Notes: generated by a model not told the origin, from the sequence alone. Shown: positions 1 through 9,773, numbered from the stretch's first letter. The stretch: 64,000 nucleotides of DNA from Phycisphaerales bacterium (GCA_022446965.1 JAKVBV010000007.1:1-64000), one strand, 5' to 3'. Program-made: numbers and translations.

Positions 1-614
1 CGCAACAGGCCGGACTCACGTCCATTCCATGTTTGGTTCGTGAGGTCGATGATCAGGCTGCTGCCGAACTTGGCCTGATTGAGAATCTGCAGCGAGAGGA
101 TTTAGACGCCATTGAACTCGCCGAGGCCTTTGAGGCTTTGCAGGCTGAGTACGGCCTCACGCATCAGGAGATCGCTGACAGGGTGGGGTGGTCGCGGGCG
201 GCTGTGACCAACCAACTTCGTCTCACGGCCCTAGAGAGTGACCTCCGAGCATTGGTGCAAAGTGGGGCGCTCTCGGGTGGCCATGCTCGCATGTTGTTGT
301 CGATCACCGATTCGAAGGCCCGCCTGGAGATGGCCAAGCAGGCCATTGAGCAAGGCTGGTCGGTACGAGAAATCGAACGCCAGGTCCGCGATGCAGTCTA
401 TGTAACCTCTTCTGCTGCAAAGAGTTCCAAAGGCAAGACAACAGCCCGTAGGGCTCACTTGGATGATCTTGAGAGCCAGTTATCAGACTATCTCGGGACT
501 CGAGTTCGCATCACAGCGAACAAGGCTGGCTATAAGGGCGCCGTGCGGATTGAGTTCTATGACCTCGATCAGTTCGATGGCCTTCTGCAGCGGATGGGCT
601 TCAAGCCAAGCTGA
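1..614 (+). CDS. parB: ParB/Spo0J partition protein, 3' portion
   Basis: The 5' end lies outside the window; 203 residues are visible in an open frame from base 3. ParB binds parS sites near the origin and spreads as a CTP-dependent clamp, working with ParA in chromosome segregation. The visible part starts within the N-terminal nuclease-like fold and shows the family signature LIENLQREDLDAIE. A helix-turn-helix (LTHQEIADRVGWSRAAVTNQ) follows, then a linker rich in Ser/Lys and a C-terminal dimerisation segment. The methionine reading at base 33 is an internal TTG, not the start. The epimerase gene follows after 5 bases. Confidence 0.93.
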   Translation, partial: QQAGLTSIPCLVREVDDQAAAELGLIENLQREDLDAIELAEAFEALQAEYGLTHQEIADRVGWSRAAVTNQLRLTALESDLRALVQSGALSGGHARMLLSITDSKARLEMAKQAIEQGWSVREIERQVRDAVYVTSSAAKSSKGKTTARRAHLDDLESQLSDYLGTRVRITANKAGYKGAVRIEFYDLDQFDGLLQRMGFKPS

Positions 615-619
615 CATCG

Positions 620-1552
620 ATGTCGTCCTCGATGGACATCACAGGGCACACGGTCTGGGTGACCGGTGGAGCGGGCTTCATCGGCGGTGCAGTGTGTCGT
701 GCATTGCATGCTGCTGGGGCCGCAGTGCTCAATTGGCCGCGGTCGCAGCTTGATCTGACTGACGAGCAGGCCACAGTCGACGCGATCTCACAGGCCGACA
801 CGCCCGTACACATCGTGCACTGCGCCGGCTGTGTTGGTGGTCGAGCGTGGTTGCGGGCCAATGACGCAATGATCGAACGTGAGACAGATGCGATGACCGA
901 CGCACTCCTGGCCGTGATGCAGCGATGCGATGTGCAGCGCGTGCTTGTGCTGGGCTCCACGTCGTCATACGCACCGGCTGCGTCAGTGCCGTTCAAAGAG
1001 AGCGATTGGAGCGATGGTGCGCCCGCTGATGACATCGCGGGTTATGTGCGTTCAAAGCGGCGATCGGTGCATGCGTTGACGAGTCAAGCACATGCACCGT
1101 GTGCCGCAGTGTTGCCCTGCAACATCTATGGCCCAGGGCAGCGAATGGCCCCCGATCGCTCCAACGTTGTGGGCGCACTGGTGTGCAAGTTCGTCGATGC
1201 CGCACGCAATGGAGACACAACAGTCGAGTGTTGGGGTGCCAATGCATCGCGCGAGTTTCTACACGTGGACGACTGCGCCATGGGGATCGTCGATGCGTTG
1301 TGCACGTTGGAACACGGCGAGGTCGTCAATATCGGCAGCGGTGTCGCGACACCCATCAGATCGCTCACGCAGCAAGTCGCTACAGCGGCGGGATACGATG
1401 GACACATGCAGTGGGCCGATGAAGACGCACCGATTGATGCGCTGTACACCAGTGCCGAGCATGCGCGGGCCACACTGCAGTGGCGACCGCGCATCGCGCT
1501 CGAACAGGGTCTTGCACAGTGCGTGGCGTGGCATGGGGCGCAGCAGGCATGA
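620..1552 (+). CDS. NAD-dependent epimerase/dehydratase (extended SDR)
   Basis: This 310-residue extended short-chain dehydrogenase probably modifies a nucleotide sugar. The N-terminal dinucleotide-binding motif GGAGFIG is clear, and a YVRSK stretch supplies the Tyr-xxx-Lys catalytic pair. The later segments CNIYGPGQ and REFLHVDD resemble GDP-fucose synthase and UDP-sugar epimerases, but the exact substrate cannot be read from sequence. The start follows parB by 5 bases; an alternative ATG lies at 632. Its stop overlaps the start of the polysaccharide deacetylase (ATGA), so the two are probably co-translated and may both serve exopolysaccharide or envelope glycan metabolism. Confidence 0.8.
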   Translation: MSSSMDITGHTVWVTGGAGFIGGAVCRALHAAGAAVLNWPRSQLDLTDEQATVDAISQADTPVHIVHCAGCVGGRAWLRANDAMIERETDAMTDALLAVMQRCDVQRVLVLGSTSSYAPAASVPFKESDWSDGAPADDIAGYVRSKRRSVHALTSQAHAPCAAVLPCNIYGPGQRMAPDRSNVVGALVCKFVDAARNGDTTVECWGANASREFLHVDDCAMGIVDALCTLEHGEVVNIGSGVATPIRSLTQQVATAAGYDGHMQWADEDAPIDALYTSAEHARATLQWRPRIALEQGLAQCVAWHGAQQA

Positions 1553-2388
1553 GTGAGCGCATCGTCAACGCACTGTCCTTCGACATCGAAGACTGGTTCC
1601 ACATGGTGGAGATCGAAGCGGTTGCTGATGCATCCAAGTGGGACACGTTCGAATCGCTGGTCGAACGCTACACCGAGTGGATCGTGCAGACCGTGACAGA
1701 AGCGAACGTGCAGGCCACGTTCTTCGTGCTGGGGTGGATCGCTGAGCGGTACCCGAATCTTGTGAAACTCATGGTCGACAGCGGCCATGAAGTTGGCACG
1801 CACTCGTATTGGCATCGCAAGGTGTACGAGCTCACGCCGGAGACCTTCGCCGAAGATCTGCGCCAGTCAATTGACGTGATCGAAGCCGCAGGCGGCCAGA
1901 AGGTGCGTGGCTTTCGAGCGCCGTCGTTCTCGATCACGCCAGGTTCGGAGTGGGCCTTCGACGTGCTTCTTGATGCCGGCTTGGAGTACGACGCCAGTTT
2001 GTTTCCCGCGTCACGTGCGCATGGGGGATATCCGTGTGACCCCAGGCCGCACACCAGCATGATTGCTCCCTCGGGCCGACCCATGCCCGAGTTGCCCATG
2101 ACGATGATGCGGCTGGGCCCGGCCACGTTGCCCTTCTCCGGTGGGGGGTACATGCGATTGCTTCCGGGCTGGTTGCTTCGCAAGGGCTTTGATCAGCTCA
2201 ATGCCCAAGGCCGCCCGACGGTGGTGTACCTACATCCCCGTGACTTCGCCCCCGATTGCCCGCGAGTGCCAATGTCGCTCAAGCGTCGGCTCAAGTGCTA
2301 CGTGGGCTGTGGCACCACCAAAGACAAACTGAAGATGCTTCTTGATCGATACGACTTCACCACCTGTACAGCGGTGCTGGGTCTCTAG
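1549..2388 (+). CDS. Polysaccharide deacetylase, XrtA/PEP-CTERM-associated type
   Basis: A 279-residue NodB-fold deacetylase expected to remove acetyl groups from a polysaccharide. The first motif is ALSFDIEDWF, with the catalytic Asp pair in DIED. The metal-binding His pair sits in GTHSYWHRK (H-xxx-H), and the RAPSFS motif follows. The C-terminal extension with YLHPRDF matches the subfamily found in exosortase/PEP-CTERM exopolysaccharide loci (family knowledge). The ATG at 1549 is chosen over the longer frame because it overlaps the epimerase stop and begins directly before the conserved domain. No exosortase or glycosyltransferase cluster is visible here, so the gene seems detached from its usual neighbourhood. 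Confidence 0.85.
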   Translation: MSERIVNALSFDIEDWFHMVEIEAVADASKWDTFESLVERYTEWIVQTVTEANVQATFFVLGWIAERYPNLVKLMVDSGHEVGTHSYWHRKVYELTPETFAEDLRQSIDVIEAAGGQKVRGFRAPSFSITPGSEWAFDVLLDAGLEYDASLFPASRAHGGYPCDPRPHTSMIAPSGRPMPELPMTMMRLGPATLPFSGGGYMRLLPGWLLRKGFDQLNAQGRPTVVYLHPRDFAPDCPRVPMSLKRRLKCYVGCGTTKDKLKMLLDRYDFTTCTAVLGL

Positions 2389-2420
2389 TCGATCAAGCCT
2401 GTACCCTTCCTCGTCTGGCG

Positions 2421-3944
2421 ATGACCATTCACCTGCACAACACGATGAGCGGGCAAACTGAGCCCTTCGTACCCATCGACCCCAACGGCCCGGTACGGTT
2501 CTATACGTGCGGTCCCACGGTGTACGACTACGCCCACATCGGCAACTTCCGTGCCTTCTTGGCATCTGATGTGCTTCGCCGAGTGCTCGAGCTGGCCGGT
2601 CACGATGTGCGTCACATCATGAACATCACGGATGTGGGTCACATGTCCGACGACACCAATGCTGATGGTGGCGGCGAAGACAAGATGCAGGTGGCGGCAC
2701 GGCGTCTGCTTGAGGCCAAGAAGTCTGGTGCGTTGCCCGACGGCGTGGACATCGATCCCGACGATCCCATGGCGATCGCCGACTTCTACGCTGAGGCATT
2801 CCTTGAAGACGCTCGTCTGCTGGGCCTCAAAGTAGCCGATGAGGTTGCCGACGATCCTTCACTCATGCCGCGGCCCTCGCAGTTCGTGCAGGGCATGATC
2901 GACATGGTGCAGACGCTCATCGATCGCGGACATGCGTACGTGGCCGATGACGGCGTGGCGTACTTCGATGTGCAGTCCTTCCCAGACTACGGATCACTGT
3001 CGGGCAACAAACTCGATGCGATTCGTAGCGGCGAAGGCGGCCGAGTGGATATGGGCACACAGGCGATCAAGCGACACCCCGCCGACTTCATGTTGTGGAA
3101 GCCTGATGCATCGCACCTCATGCGATGGGCCAGCCCCTGGGGCGAGGGTTATCCCGGCTGGCATCTCGAGTGTTCCGTCATGGCTCGCGCACTGCTTGGC
3201 GACGAGATCGACCTGCACAGCGGCGGCGAAGACAACATCTTCCCGCACCACGAATGTGAGATTGCCCAGACACGTGGTGTCACGATGTGCGATTCGTTCG
3301 CTCGTACGTGGGTGCATGTTCGCCACCTCATGGTGGACGGCGGCAAGATGAGCAAGTCGGCCGGCACGTTCTTCACGGTGCGTGATCTGCTCGTCAAGGG
3401 CGCCACGCCCGCGGCGATCCGGCTGGAACTGATCCGAACGCACTATCGTGTCAATGCGAACTTCACCATGCAAGGCCTGCGTGATTGCGGGCGGATGGTT
3501 GATCGGTGGTGTCGTCTGCAAGATGCGTTGGTGGCCGGCACGTGTGACGCACATGACGGCGCCGGCCCACTTGAAAGGGCCCTCGCCGACTTCAAGGCGG
3601 CCCTCTTCGACGACCTCAACCTCGCCAAGGCCATCGGAGTGCTCAACGAGGCAGCGGCGGGGCACAGTGGTGCAACTGGCAACTGTGCAGCCTCCGCCGC
3701 GCGGGAACTCGACGCACTCAAGACCATGGACCAGGTTCTGGGCGTGCTCGATCGCAACAGTGCCACAGTGCAGCCAGCCTCCAGTGATGAAGCCGAAATC
3801 GACGCCCTGGTCGCCGCGCGGAACGCCGCGCGGGCGAACAAGGACTGGGCAGAAGCGGATCGCGTACGAGACGAACTGCTCGACATGGGGATCGAAATCA
3901 AGGATGGCGCCGACGGCACCTCCTGGCGGCGGATCGTGCAATGA
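2421..3944 (+). CDS. cysS: Cysteinyl-tRNA synthetase
   Basis: The 507-residue class I synthetase charges tRNA-Cys. The HIGH-type motif is in YDYAHIGNFRAF near residue 40, and KMSKS follows GG at about residue 312. The zinc-binding residues that discriminate cysteine are visible as YTCGPTVY, HLECSVM and HHECEIAQ. The C-terminal DALR/anticodon-binding region ends in a positively charged segment. Length is slightly above the usual 460-480 because of an N-terminal domain insertion (residues about 75-110, KSGALPDGVDIDPDDP). The stop overlaps the coaE start by 4 bases. A weak TACCCT hexamer lies 13 bases upstream of the ATG. Confidence 0.97.
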   Translation: MTIHLHNTMSGQTEPFVPIDPNGPVRFYTCGPTVYDYAHIGNFRAFLASDVLRRVLELAGHDVRHIMNITDVGHMSDDTNADGGGEDKMQVAARRLLEAKKSGALPDGVDIDPDDPMAIADFYAEAFLEDARLLGLKVADEVADDPSLMPRPSQFVQGMIDMVQTLIDRGHAYVADDGVAYFDVQSFPDYGSLSGNKLDAIRSGEGGRVDMGTQAIKRHPADFMLWKPDASHLMRWASPWGEGYPGWHLECSVMARALLGDEIDLHSGGEDNIFPHHECEIAQTRGVTMCDSFARTWVHVRHLMVDGGKMSKSAGTFFTVRDLLVKGATPAAIRLELIRTHYRVNANFTMQGLRDCGRMVDRWCRLQDALVAGTCDAHDGAGPLERALADFKAALFDDLNLAKAIGVLNEAAAGHSGATGNCAASAARELDALKTMDQVLGVLDRNSATVQPASSDEAEIDALVAARNAARANKDWAEADRVRDELLDMGIEIKDGADGTSWRRIVQ

Positions 3945-4531
3945 CACTACCCGTCATTGGTCTGGCCGGTGGCATAGGCGCCGGCAAGAGTGCCGCCGCC
4001 GCAGCACTGCAGTCGCTGGGTTGCGTGGTGGCTGACGCCGACGTGCTCGCCAAGGCAGCGCTTGATGCCGAGCACATTCGATCGCAGGTCGTGGAGTGGT
4101 GGGGCGCAGACATCCTCGACGCTGAAGGCCGGGTGGATCGCGCTGCAATCGCTGCCATCGTGTTTGAGCAGCCCGATGCTTTGGAACAACTCGAGGGCCT
4201 GATCCATCCCGAAGTGGATGCTCAACGCCAGGCGATCTTCGGCGCAGCACCTGAGGGCACACGAGCACTTGTCATCGATGCCCCGCTGCTGTTCGAGGCG
4301 GAACTCGACAGCCTATGTGATGTCGTGATCTTCATCGATGCCAGCCGTGAAACACGGTTGGCACGGGTGGCAGATACCCGTGGCTGGGATGCTCGAGAAC
4401 TCGATCGACGAGAGGTGCGGCAACTTGCACTTGACAACAAGCGTTCACAAGCCGACCATGTTGTCGTCAATGAGGGAGGCCCCGAGGCGTTGCACGCAGC
4501 GCTCGAGGGAATCCTCGACACACTCACCTGA
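3941..4531 (+). CDS. coaE: Dephospho-CoA kinase
   Basis: This 196-residue P-loop kinase catalyses the last step of coenzyme A synthesis, ATP-dependent 3'-phosphorylation of dephospho-CoA. The P-loop is GLAGGIGAGKS at residues 7-17. The CoaE signature IHPEVDA and the DAPLLFE motif follow at about residues 86 and 108. Its ATG overlaps the cysS stop (ATGA), indicating translational coupling. The phosphopantetheine adenylyltransferase coaD, which performs the preceding step, is about 52 kb away on the other strand. Confidence 0.95.
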   Translation: MTLPVIGLAGGIGAGKSAAAAALQSLGCVVADADVLAKAALDAEHIRSQVVEWWGADILDAEGRVDRAAIAAIVFEQPDALEQLEGLIHPEVDAQRQAIFGAAPEGTRALVIDAPLLFEAELDSLCDVVIFIDASRETRLARVADTRGWDARELDRREVRQLALDNKRSQADHVVVNEGGPEALHAALEGILDTLT

Positions 4532-4570
4532 CATCCCAACGAACGTCTGCAGTGGTGCAGTTCCTTCGTT

Positions 4571-4611
4571 GACCCCTCCCCCCCGCACAATCCAGCACGT
4601 CCACACTCAGG
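4571..4611 (+). promoter_or_regulatory. C-rich, G-poor leader upstream of rho (rut-like)
   Basis: About forty bases in the rho leader contain over twenty C residues and only about five G residues, including an uninterrupted run of seven C. Unstructured C-rich RNA is the hallmark of Rho utilisation sites. E. coli rho is known to be autoregulated by Rho-dependent attenuation in its leader. The equivalent role here is inference from position and composition. Confidence 0.4.
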
Positions 4612-4667
4612 ATGTGTGTTGAGTTCACGCCGCACAACGCGGCACCCCTCCGGAAGGAACACAAGCC

Positions 4668-6113
4668 ATGGCCAAGAAGCGACGCCGACGCCGCAAGGGC
4701 GGTTCAGGATCAGCACAAGGCAAGTCGGAAGCTGTCAGCATTTCGCTCTCACCGGGCGAAGTGCCCACCGACGATGTGCTGGAAACCGAAGCCTCCAAGT
4801 TGGCCGCCAAACTCGACGCCAAGACCAAGAAGCGATTCGAGAAGGCCAAGGCTGACGGCATGGACCTCATCGGTCTGCAGCGGATGGCCGCCCCGGCCCT
4901 CACTGAGATCGCTGAGGAGATGGACATCGAGTCCGCCTCGATGTTGTCGCGACAACAACTGGTGTTTGAAGTGTTGCGTCGCAATGCCGAGGACCAGGGC
5001 TTGATGATGGGCGAAGGCACACTCGAAGTGGCTAAGGAAGGCTTCGGCTTCCTTCGCAGCAGCGAGTACTCCTTTGCACCGTCGCCCGACGACATCTATG
5101 TGGGCCCGGCGCAGATGAAGAAGTTCAATCTGCAGCGTGGTCAACAAGTGACGGGCCTGATTCGTCCGCCCAAGGAAGATGAAAAGTACTTCGCCATGTT
5201 GCGTGTGGAATCGGTCAATGGCCGTCCCCCGGCGGAACTGGGCCATCACGCCACGTTTGAAAACCTCACGCCCCTGCACCCGGAAGAGCGCATCTCACTC
5301 GAGACCGAACCCGACGTGCTTGAGACACGCGTCATCGATCTGGTGGCGCCGCTTGGCTTTGGCCAGCGTGCCTTGATTGTGGCACCACCACGCACAGGCA
5401 AGACGGTGCTGCTGCAGAAGATCACCAAGGCGATTGCGCAGAACTACCCCGACGTGCACGTGATCGTCTTGCTGGTAGATGAGCGCCCGGAAGAGGTCAC
5501 AGATTTCAAGCGCAATACCGCTGACACCGTTGAAGTGGTGGCGAGCACGTTTGACGAACACGCGACGCGGCACATCCAGGTGGCCGAGATGGTCATGGAA
5601 AAGGCGCGTCGCATGGTGGAGACCGGCGAGAACGTCGTCGTGCTTCTTGATTCGATCACTCGCCTGGCTCGTGGGTACAACAATGCCACCAGTGGCGGCA
5701 AGATCGGCACTGGCGGCGTGGACTCCACCGCGCTCATCAAGCCCAAGAAGTTCTTCGGGAGTGCCCGCAACATCGAGCACGGTGGATCGCTCACGATCAT
5801 CGGCACGGCGTTGGTGGATACCGGCTCGAAGGCTGACGAAGTGATCTTCGAAGAGTTCAAGGGCACGGGTAACTCAGAGTTGCACCTCACCCGCAAGTTG
5901 GTCGAGAAACGCATCTGGCCGGCGATCGACATTCCTGCCTCGGGCACACGACGTGAAGAGCTGCTGCTTGATCCCAAGGAACTGGAACTGGTCGGCCGCC
6001 TCCGCAAGGTCGTGTCGGACATGTCGGTGGTGGAGGCCATGGAACTGCTCCGTGGGCGGCTGTCCAAATCCAAGACCAACGCCGAATTCCTGATGACCAT
6101 GAATCTGGGCTGA
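4668..6113 (+). CDS. rho: Transcription termination factor Rho
   Basis: The 481-residue hexameric RNA helicase ends transcription at Rho-dependent sites. Residues 1-60 form an N-terminal extension beginning MAKKRRRRRKGG, strongly basic, and absent from the 419-residue E. coli protein. The Rho N-terminal and RNA-binding cold-shock domains follow (GFGFLRSSEYSF at about residue 125). The ATPase core has Walker A APPRTGKT, Walker B VVVLLDSITRLARG and the Q/R-loop region EFKGTGNSELHL. A good SD (GGAAGGA) precedes the ATG. The C-rich leader upstream may mediate autoregulation. Confidence 0.97.
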   Translation: MAKKRRRRRKGGSGSAQGKSEAVSISLSPGEVPTDDVLETEASKLAAKLDAKTKKRFEKAKADGMDLIGLQRMAAPALTEIAEEMDIESASMLSRQQLVFEVLRRNAEDQGLMMGEGTLEVAKEGFGFLRSSEYSFAPSPDDIYVGPAQMKKFNLQRGQQVTGLIRPPKEDEKYFAMLRVESVNGRPPAELGHHATFENLTPLHPEERISLETEPDVLETRVIDLVAPLGFGQRALIVAPPRTGKTVLLQKITKAIAQNYPDVHVIVLLVDERPEEVTDFKRNTADTVEVVASTFDEHATRHIQVAEMVMEKARRMVETGENVVVLLDSITRLARGYNNATSGGKIGTGGVDSTALIKPKKFFGSARNIEHGGSLTIIGTALVDTGSKADEVIFEEFKGTGNSELHLTRKLVEKRIWPAIDIPASGTRREELLLDPKELELVGRLRKVVSDMSVVEAMELLRGRLSKSKTNAEFLMTMNLG

Positions 6114-6221
6114 ATGGCCTCTCAAGGGCGATTGATGGCCTTCATGCCGCAGGGGCAACCCTTGGCAGTATCCTGTCGTATCGACTTTGCAGGGCATGAC
6201 CGCCCCGGGGAGCCTTCTGGA

Positions 6222-7328
6222 ATGCATCGACGCGCCTTCACGCTGACTGAACTGCTCACAGTGATCTCGATCATTGCGCTGTTGTTGGCGATGGCCCTTG
6301 GCGCCTTGACCGCAGTGCGGTCGGCCGACCACGTGGTCACGTCGCAGCACCACATGCGGCAGATTGCCCAGTGGATGGATGGCTGGTCTGCTGCTCGCAA
6401 CGACATTGTATTGCCCGCCAGTTTCGACACCCGTGATGAAGAGGGCACAGATGCAGGTGTCGTCGGCGGCCGTCGGTACTTCGCCTACAACGGCGACGAG
6501 CAAGACTGGCTTGACACCAACATCCCCTGGCAGCCCGCCTCTGGCGATGCGCACGCCAATTTGCTCTCTCAGGGCACCTGGGCCGACATCCTCTGGGTGG
6601 AAGCGGGCGTGGGGGAACAACTGCGTCTTGAGCCACCGTCAATGTTCATGCCTGATGGCTCAACCTACTACGCTGACACGACATACAGTCAGCCCGGGCG
6701 ATGGCTCTACGAAGAAGACCCAGCGGATCGCCGCAACCCGCTGCGATCGACCGCTGCTAATTCCTTCCACTACCCACGCGAACTCACTGACGGCAGCACG
6801 ACCATTGCCCAGCCGGCGTTCTTTGGCGTCAATACCCCGCCCATGGGCATGCCGCTCCCCTTTGGAGCTGGCGCGTGGGAAAAAGACCTGCCAGGGTTCT
6901 TTGCCGCAAACAACTTCTTCGAGGGGCGGTCCATGCGGGATCGCACCGGGTCTGCGGCAGATCCCAACCTCGATCCGAGGTGGTCGCTGGCCCAGATCAA
7001 GGCCCCCAATCGGTCCATGTACCTGGTGGATTCCTTTGCTGGAGAGACCATCGGAGGAGCCCCGGATGAAGAGGACTACCGTGACACCACGGAGATGGCC
7101 TTCATTACGGGCACCAAGCGGGGGTTTGAGAGCCCTCAGCAGGTGGATTTCCGCTACGACGGGCAGGCCCTCATGCTGATGCTCGATGGATCGATCCAGA
7201 AGCACACCCCCTGGGACTCGCTGGAGGGCCTTCAAGGGGCCGTTCCAGAGGGCCCCATGGACGATAGCACCCCGGCTCAGGGGCGTGGCGTGCGGGTCAC
7301 GAACCTTCACAAGCGGGCGCCGTGGTGA
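6222..7328 (+). CDS. Prepilin-type N-terminal cleavage/methylation protein
   Basis: A 368-residue secreted pseudopilin-like protein. The type IV prepilin signal is at the N-terminus: a short basic leader (MHRRA), then FTLTELLTVISIIALLLA, with the Glu at position +5 of the mature pilin typical of pilins and pseudopilins. The remainder is a non-conserved soluble domain that I cannot assign. The ATG at 6222 is preferred over the upstream start at 6114 because it has an SD (GGGGAG) and places the signal at residue 1. Planctomycetes encode many such proteins of unknown role, probably exported by type II secretion or pilus-like machinery (family knowledge). Confidence 0.85.
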   Translation: MHRRAFTLTELLTVISIIALLLAMALGALTAVRSADHVVTSQHHMRQIAQWMDGWSAARNDIVLPASFDTRDEEGTDAGVVGGRRYFAYNGDEQDWLDTNIPWQPASGDAHANLLSQGTWADILWVEAGVGEQLRLEPPSMFMPDGSTYYADTTYSQPGRWLYEEDPADRRNPLRSTAANSFHYPRELTDGSTTIAQPAFFGVNTPPMGMPLPFGAGAWEKDLPGFFAANNFFEGRSMRDRTGSAADPNLDPRWSLAQIKAPNRSMYLVDSFAGETIGGAPDEEDYRDTTEMAFITGTKRGFESPQQVDFRYDGQALMLMLDGSIQKHTPWDSLEGLQGAVPEGPMDDSTPAQGRGVRVTNLHKRAPW

Positions 7329-7386
7329 TGCATGGCCAGTCAGGGGCGACCTGACGAATCAAGACCGATCCGCATGGTCCAAGCCC

Positions 7387-7414
7387 TTGCAGATGCGGCT
7401 CAGACGGCTACAAT
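7387..7414 (+). promoter_or_regulatory. Candidate sigma-70 promoter for tRNA-Thr/tuf
   Basis: TTGCAG and TACAAT are separated by 16 bases, close to the housekeeping consensus. The predicted transcription start falls near 7421, just before a terminator-like hairpin and about 60 bases before tRNA-Thr. No other good promoter was seen before the tRNA. Confidence 0.5.
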
Positions 7415-7421
7415 CCCCCTT

Positions 7422-7447
7422 CCGCTCCTTCTTCGGAGCGGTTTTTA
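7422..7447 (+). terminator. Intrinsic terminator-like hairpin
   Basis: A perfect 7-bp stem (CCGCTCC / GGAGCGG) with a 6-base loop is followed by five T and AA, a textbook Rho-independent terminator. It could end transcription of the prepilin-like gene about 94 bases upstream. It also begins at the expected start of the downstream promoter's transcript. Confidence 0.7.
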
Positions 7448-7482
7448 ATCGGTGGGGCACCATTGTCCCGCGACATGCCACT

Positions 7483-7554
7483 GCCACCGTAGCTCAGTGG
7501 TAGAGCACACCCTTGGTAAGGGTGAGGTCACGGGTTCAAGTCCCGTCGGTGGCT
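7483..7554 (+). tRNA. tRNA-Thr (anticodon GGT)
   Basis: A complete cloverleaf can be drawn: 7-bp acceptor stem GCCACCG/CGGTGGC, D arm GCTC-AGAGC, anticodon stem CACCC/GGGTG with loop TTGGTAA, and T arm ACGGG-TTCAAGT-CCCGT. The discriminator is T and the 3' CCA is not encoded. A tRNA-Thr directly before tuf is a conserved arrangement in many bacteria. Confidence 0.97.
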
Positions 7555-7712
7555 TGCAACTCGTGTGCAGATGGTCTGCACACGATCACAAGACGCCTCA
7601 GGATGAGGCACTAAGACGTCCGGCCGTGTCTCGGCCGGGGTTTCCAGGAAACGGAAGCCGAGGCACTTCCAGAAGTAGCCGTCAGGACAGTAGACGGCAG
7701 GAGAACACGACG

Positions 7713-8901
<1,189 letters not shown>

Positions 8902-8906
<5 letters not shown>

Positions 8907-8921
8907 TCCGATCGGATCACT
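8902..8921. repeat. 20-bp perfect palindrome at the tuf stop codon
   Basis: AGTGATCCGATCGGATCACT reads the same on both strands and includes the tuf stop TGA at 8904-8906. In RNA it could form a short hairpin, or as DNA a protein-binding dyad. The role is unknown. Confidence 0.7.
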
Positions 8922-8932
8922 TGCCCGCTCAC

Positions 8933-8973
8933 GCGGTCGCCGGTCGATGCACACACGCATCGCCGGCGACCGC
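8933..8973 (+). promoter_or_regulatory. Strong stem-loop between tuf and rpmG
   Basis: The left arm 8933-8950 pairs with the right arm 8957-8973 over 17 base pairs with a single bulged T and a 6-base loop ACACAC. There is no T-run, so it is not a typical intrinsic terminator. It may be an mRNA processing or stability element, or a partial attenuator that lowers rpmG-secE-nusG expression relative to tuf. Confidence 0.6.
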
Positions 8974-9002
8974 ACGGCGGCGGGCATGAAAGGTGAAGCG
9001 AC

Positions 9003-9182
9003 ATGGCCAAGAAGGCAATGGACCGCGAGTACGTCTGGCTGCAGTGCACTGAGTGTGGTGATCTGAATTACCGCACGAGCATTCGCGTCAAGGGCGGCAT
9101 CGACGAGAAGGTCAAGGCTGGCTTCAAGAAGTACAGCCCTCGCCTGCGCAAGCACACGCTGCACAAGATCAAGCGCAAGTGA
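9003..9182 (+). CDS. rpmG: 50S ribosomal protein L33
   Basis: A 59-residue basic protein, usual length for L33, preceded by an SD-like AAAGGTGAAG. It binds 23S rRNA near the E site. The first zinc-ribbon knuckle is intact (QCTECGDLNYRT), and the C-terminal RKHTLHK signature is present. The second Cys pair, normally YCPxCRKHT, reads YSPRLRKHT, so two of the four zinc ligands are missing. Position between tuf and tRNA-Trp/secE agrees with the identification. Confidence 0.93.
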   Translation: MAKKAMDREYVWLQCTECGDLNYRTSIRVKGGIDEKVKAGFKKYSPRLRKHTLHKIKRK

Positions 9183-9193
9183 CCCCCGTTTGA

Positions 9194-9266
<73 letters not shown>

Positions 9267-9332
9267 TTACGACCGATCCCCAGCGGTGGGCGTTGAGGAA
9301 TTTGGTCAGGATTGAATTGGAGACCAGTGCAC

Positions 9333-9740
9333 ATGCCTGCGATCTACAAGGCTGGACAGGGCTACTGGGTACGACTGATGTCGGCCTATGGATACGGGGC
9401 GGTCATCGCGCTGGGTCTGGTGTGGCTCTGGAAAGAGTTTGACGGCGTCACCGTGTTCGGCCTCGAGCCGACCTACGTCCGTGTGGGCATCATGTTGCTG
9501 GCCGCCCTCATCTTTGGCGGCATCACGTGGTACCTCCTGGGCGTGCATCGCTCGACCGTGGAGTTCATGGTGGCCACCGAGGGCGAGATGCGAAAGGTGA
9601 ACTGGTCTTCGCGCCAGGAGATTGCTACAGCAACGCGCGTGGTCATTCTGCTAACGCTCTTCACGGCGATGTACTGTCGTGGATTCGACTTCATCTTCGC
9701 CGGCATCTTCACGTGGATGACCGTGCTCCGCACCGGCTGA
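9333..9740 (+). CDS. secE: Preprotein translocase subunit SecE
   Basis: A 135-residue inner-membrane protein of the SecYEG channel. Two N-terminal membrane segments lie at about residues 15-35 and 50-70. They are followed by the conserved amphipathic and third-membrane region beginning EMRKVNWSSRQEIATATR, the SecE signature. The three-segment form resembles the longer E. coli type rather than the single-segment form. The ATG at 9333 is preferred to the upstream TTG at 9312 because of SD spacing. nusG follows after 33 bases, the classic secE-nusG pair. Confidence 0.92.
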   Translation: MPAIYKAGQGYWVRLMSAYGYGAVIALGLVWLWKEFDGVTVFGLEPTYVRVGIMLLAALIFGGITWYLLGVHRSTVEFMVATEGEMRKVNWSSRQEIATATRVVILLTLFTAMYCRGFDFIFAGIFTWMTVLRTG

Positions 9741-9773
9741 TCAACCTCCTGCTTGAGCAGGTGGAGAAGTTTC

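Noticed and set aside
2389-2420. T-box or other cysteine-responsive leader before cysS
   Set aside because: Only 32 bases precede the start, too short for a T-box, and no hairpin is evident.
7452-7712. N-terminal extension of EF-Tu
   Set aside because: The open frame runs through tRNA-Thr by chance; the SD and conserved N-terminus fix the start at 7713.
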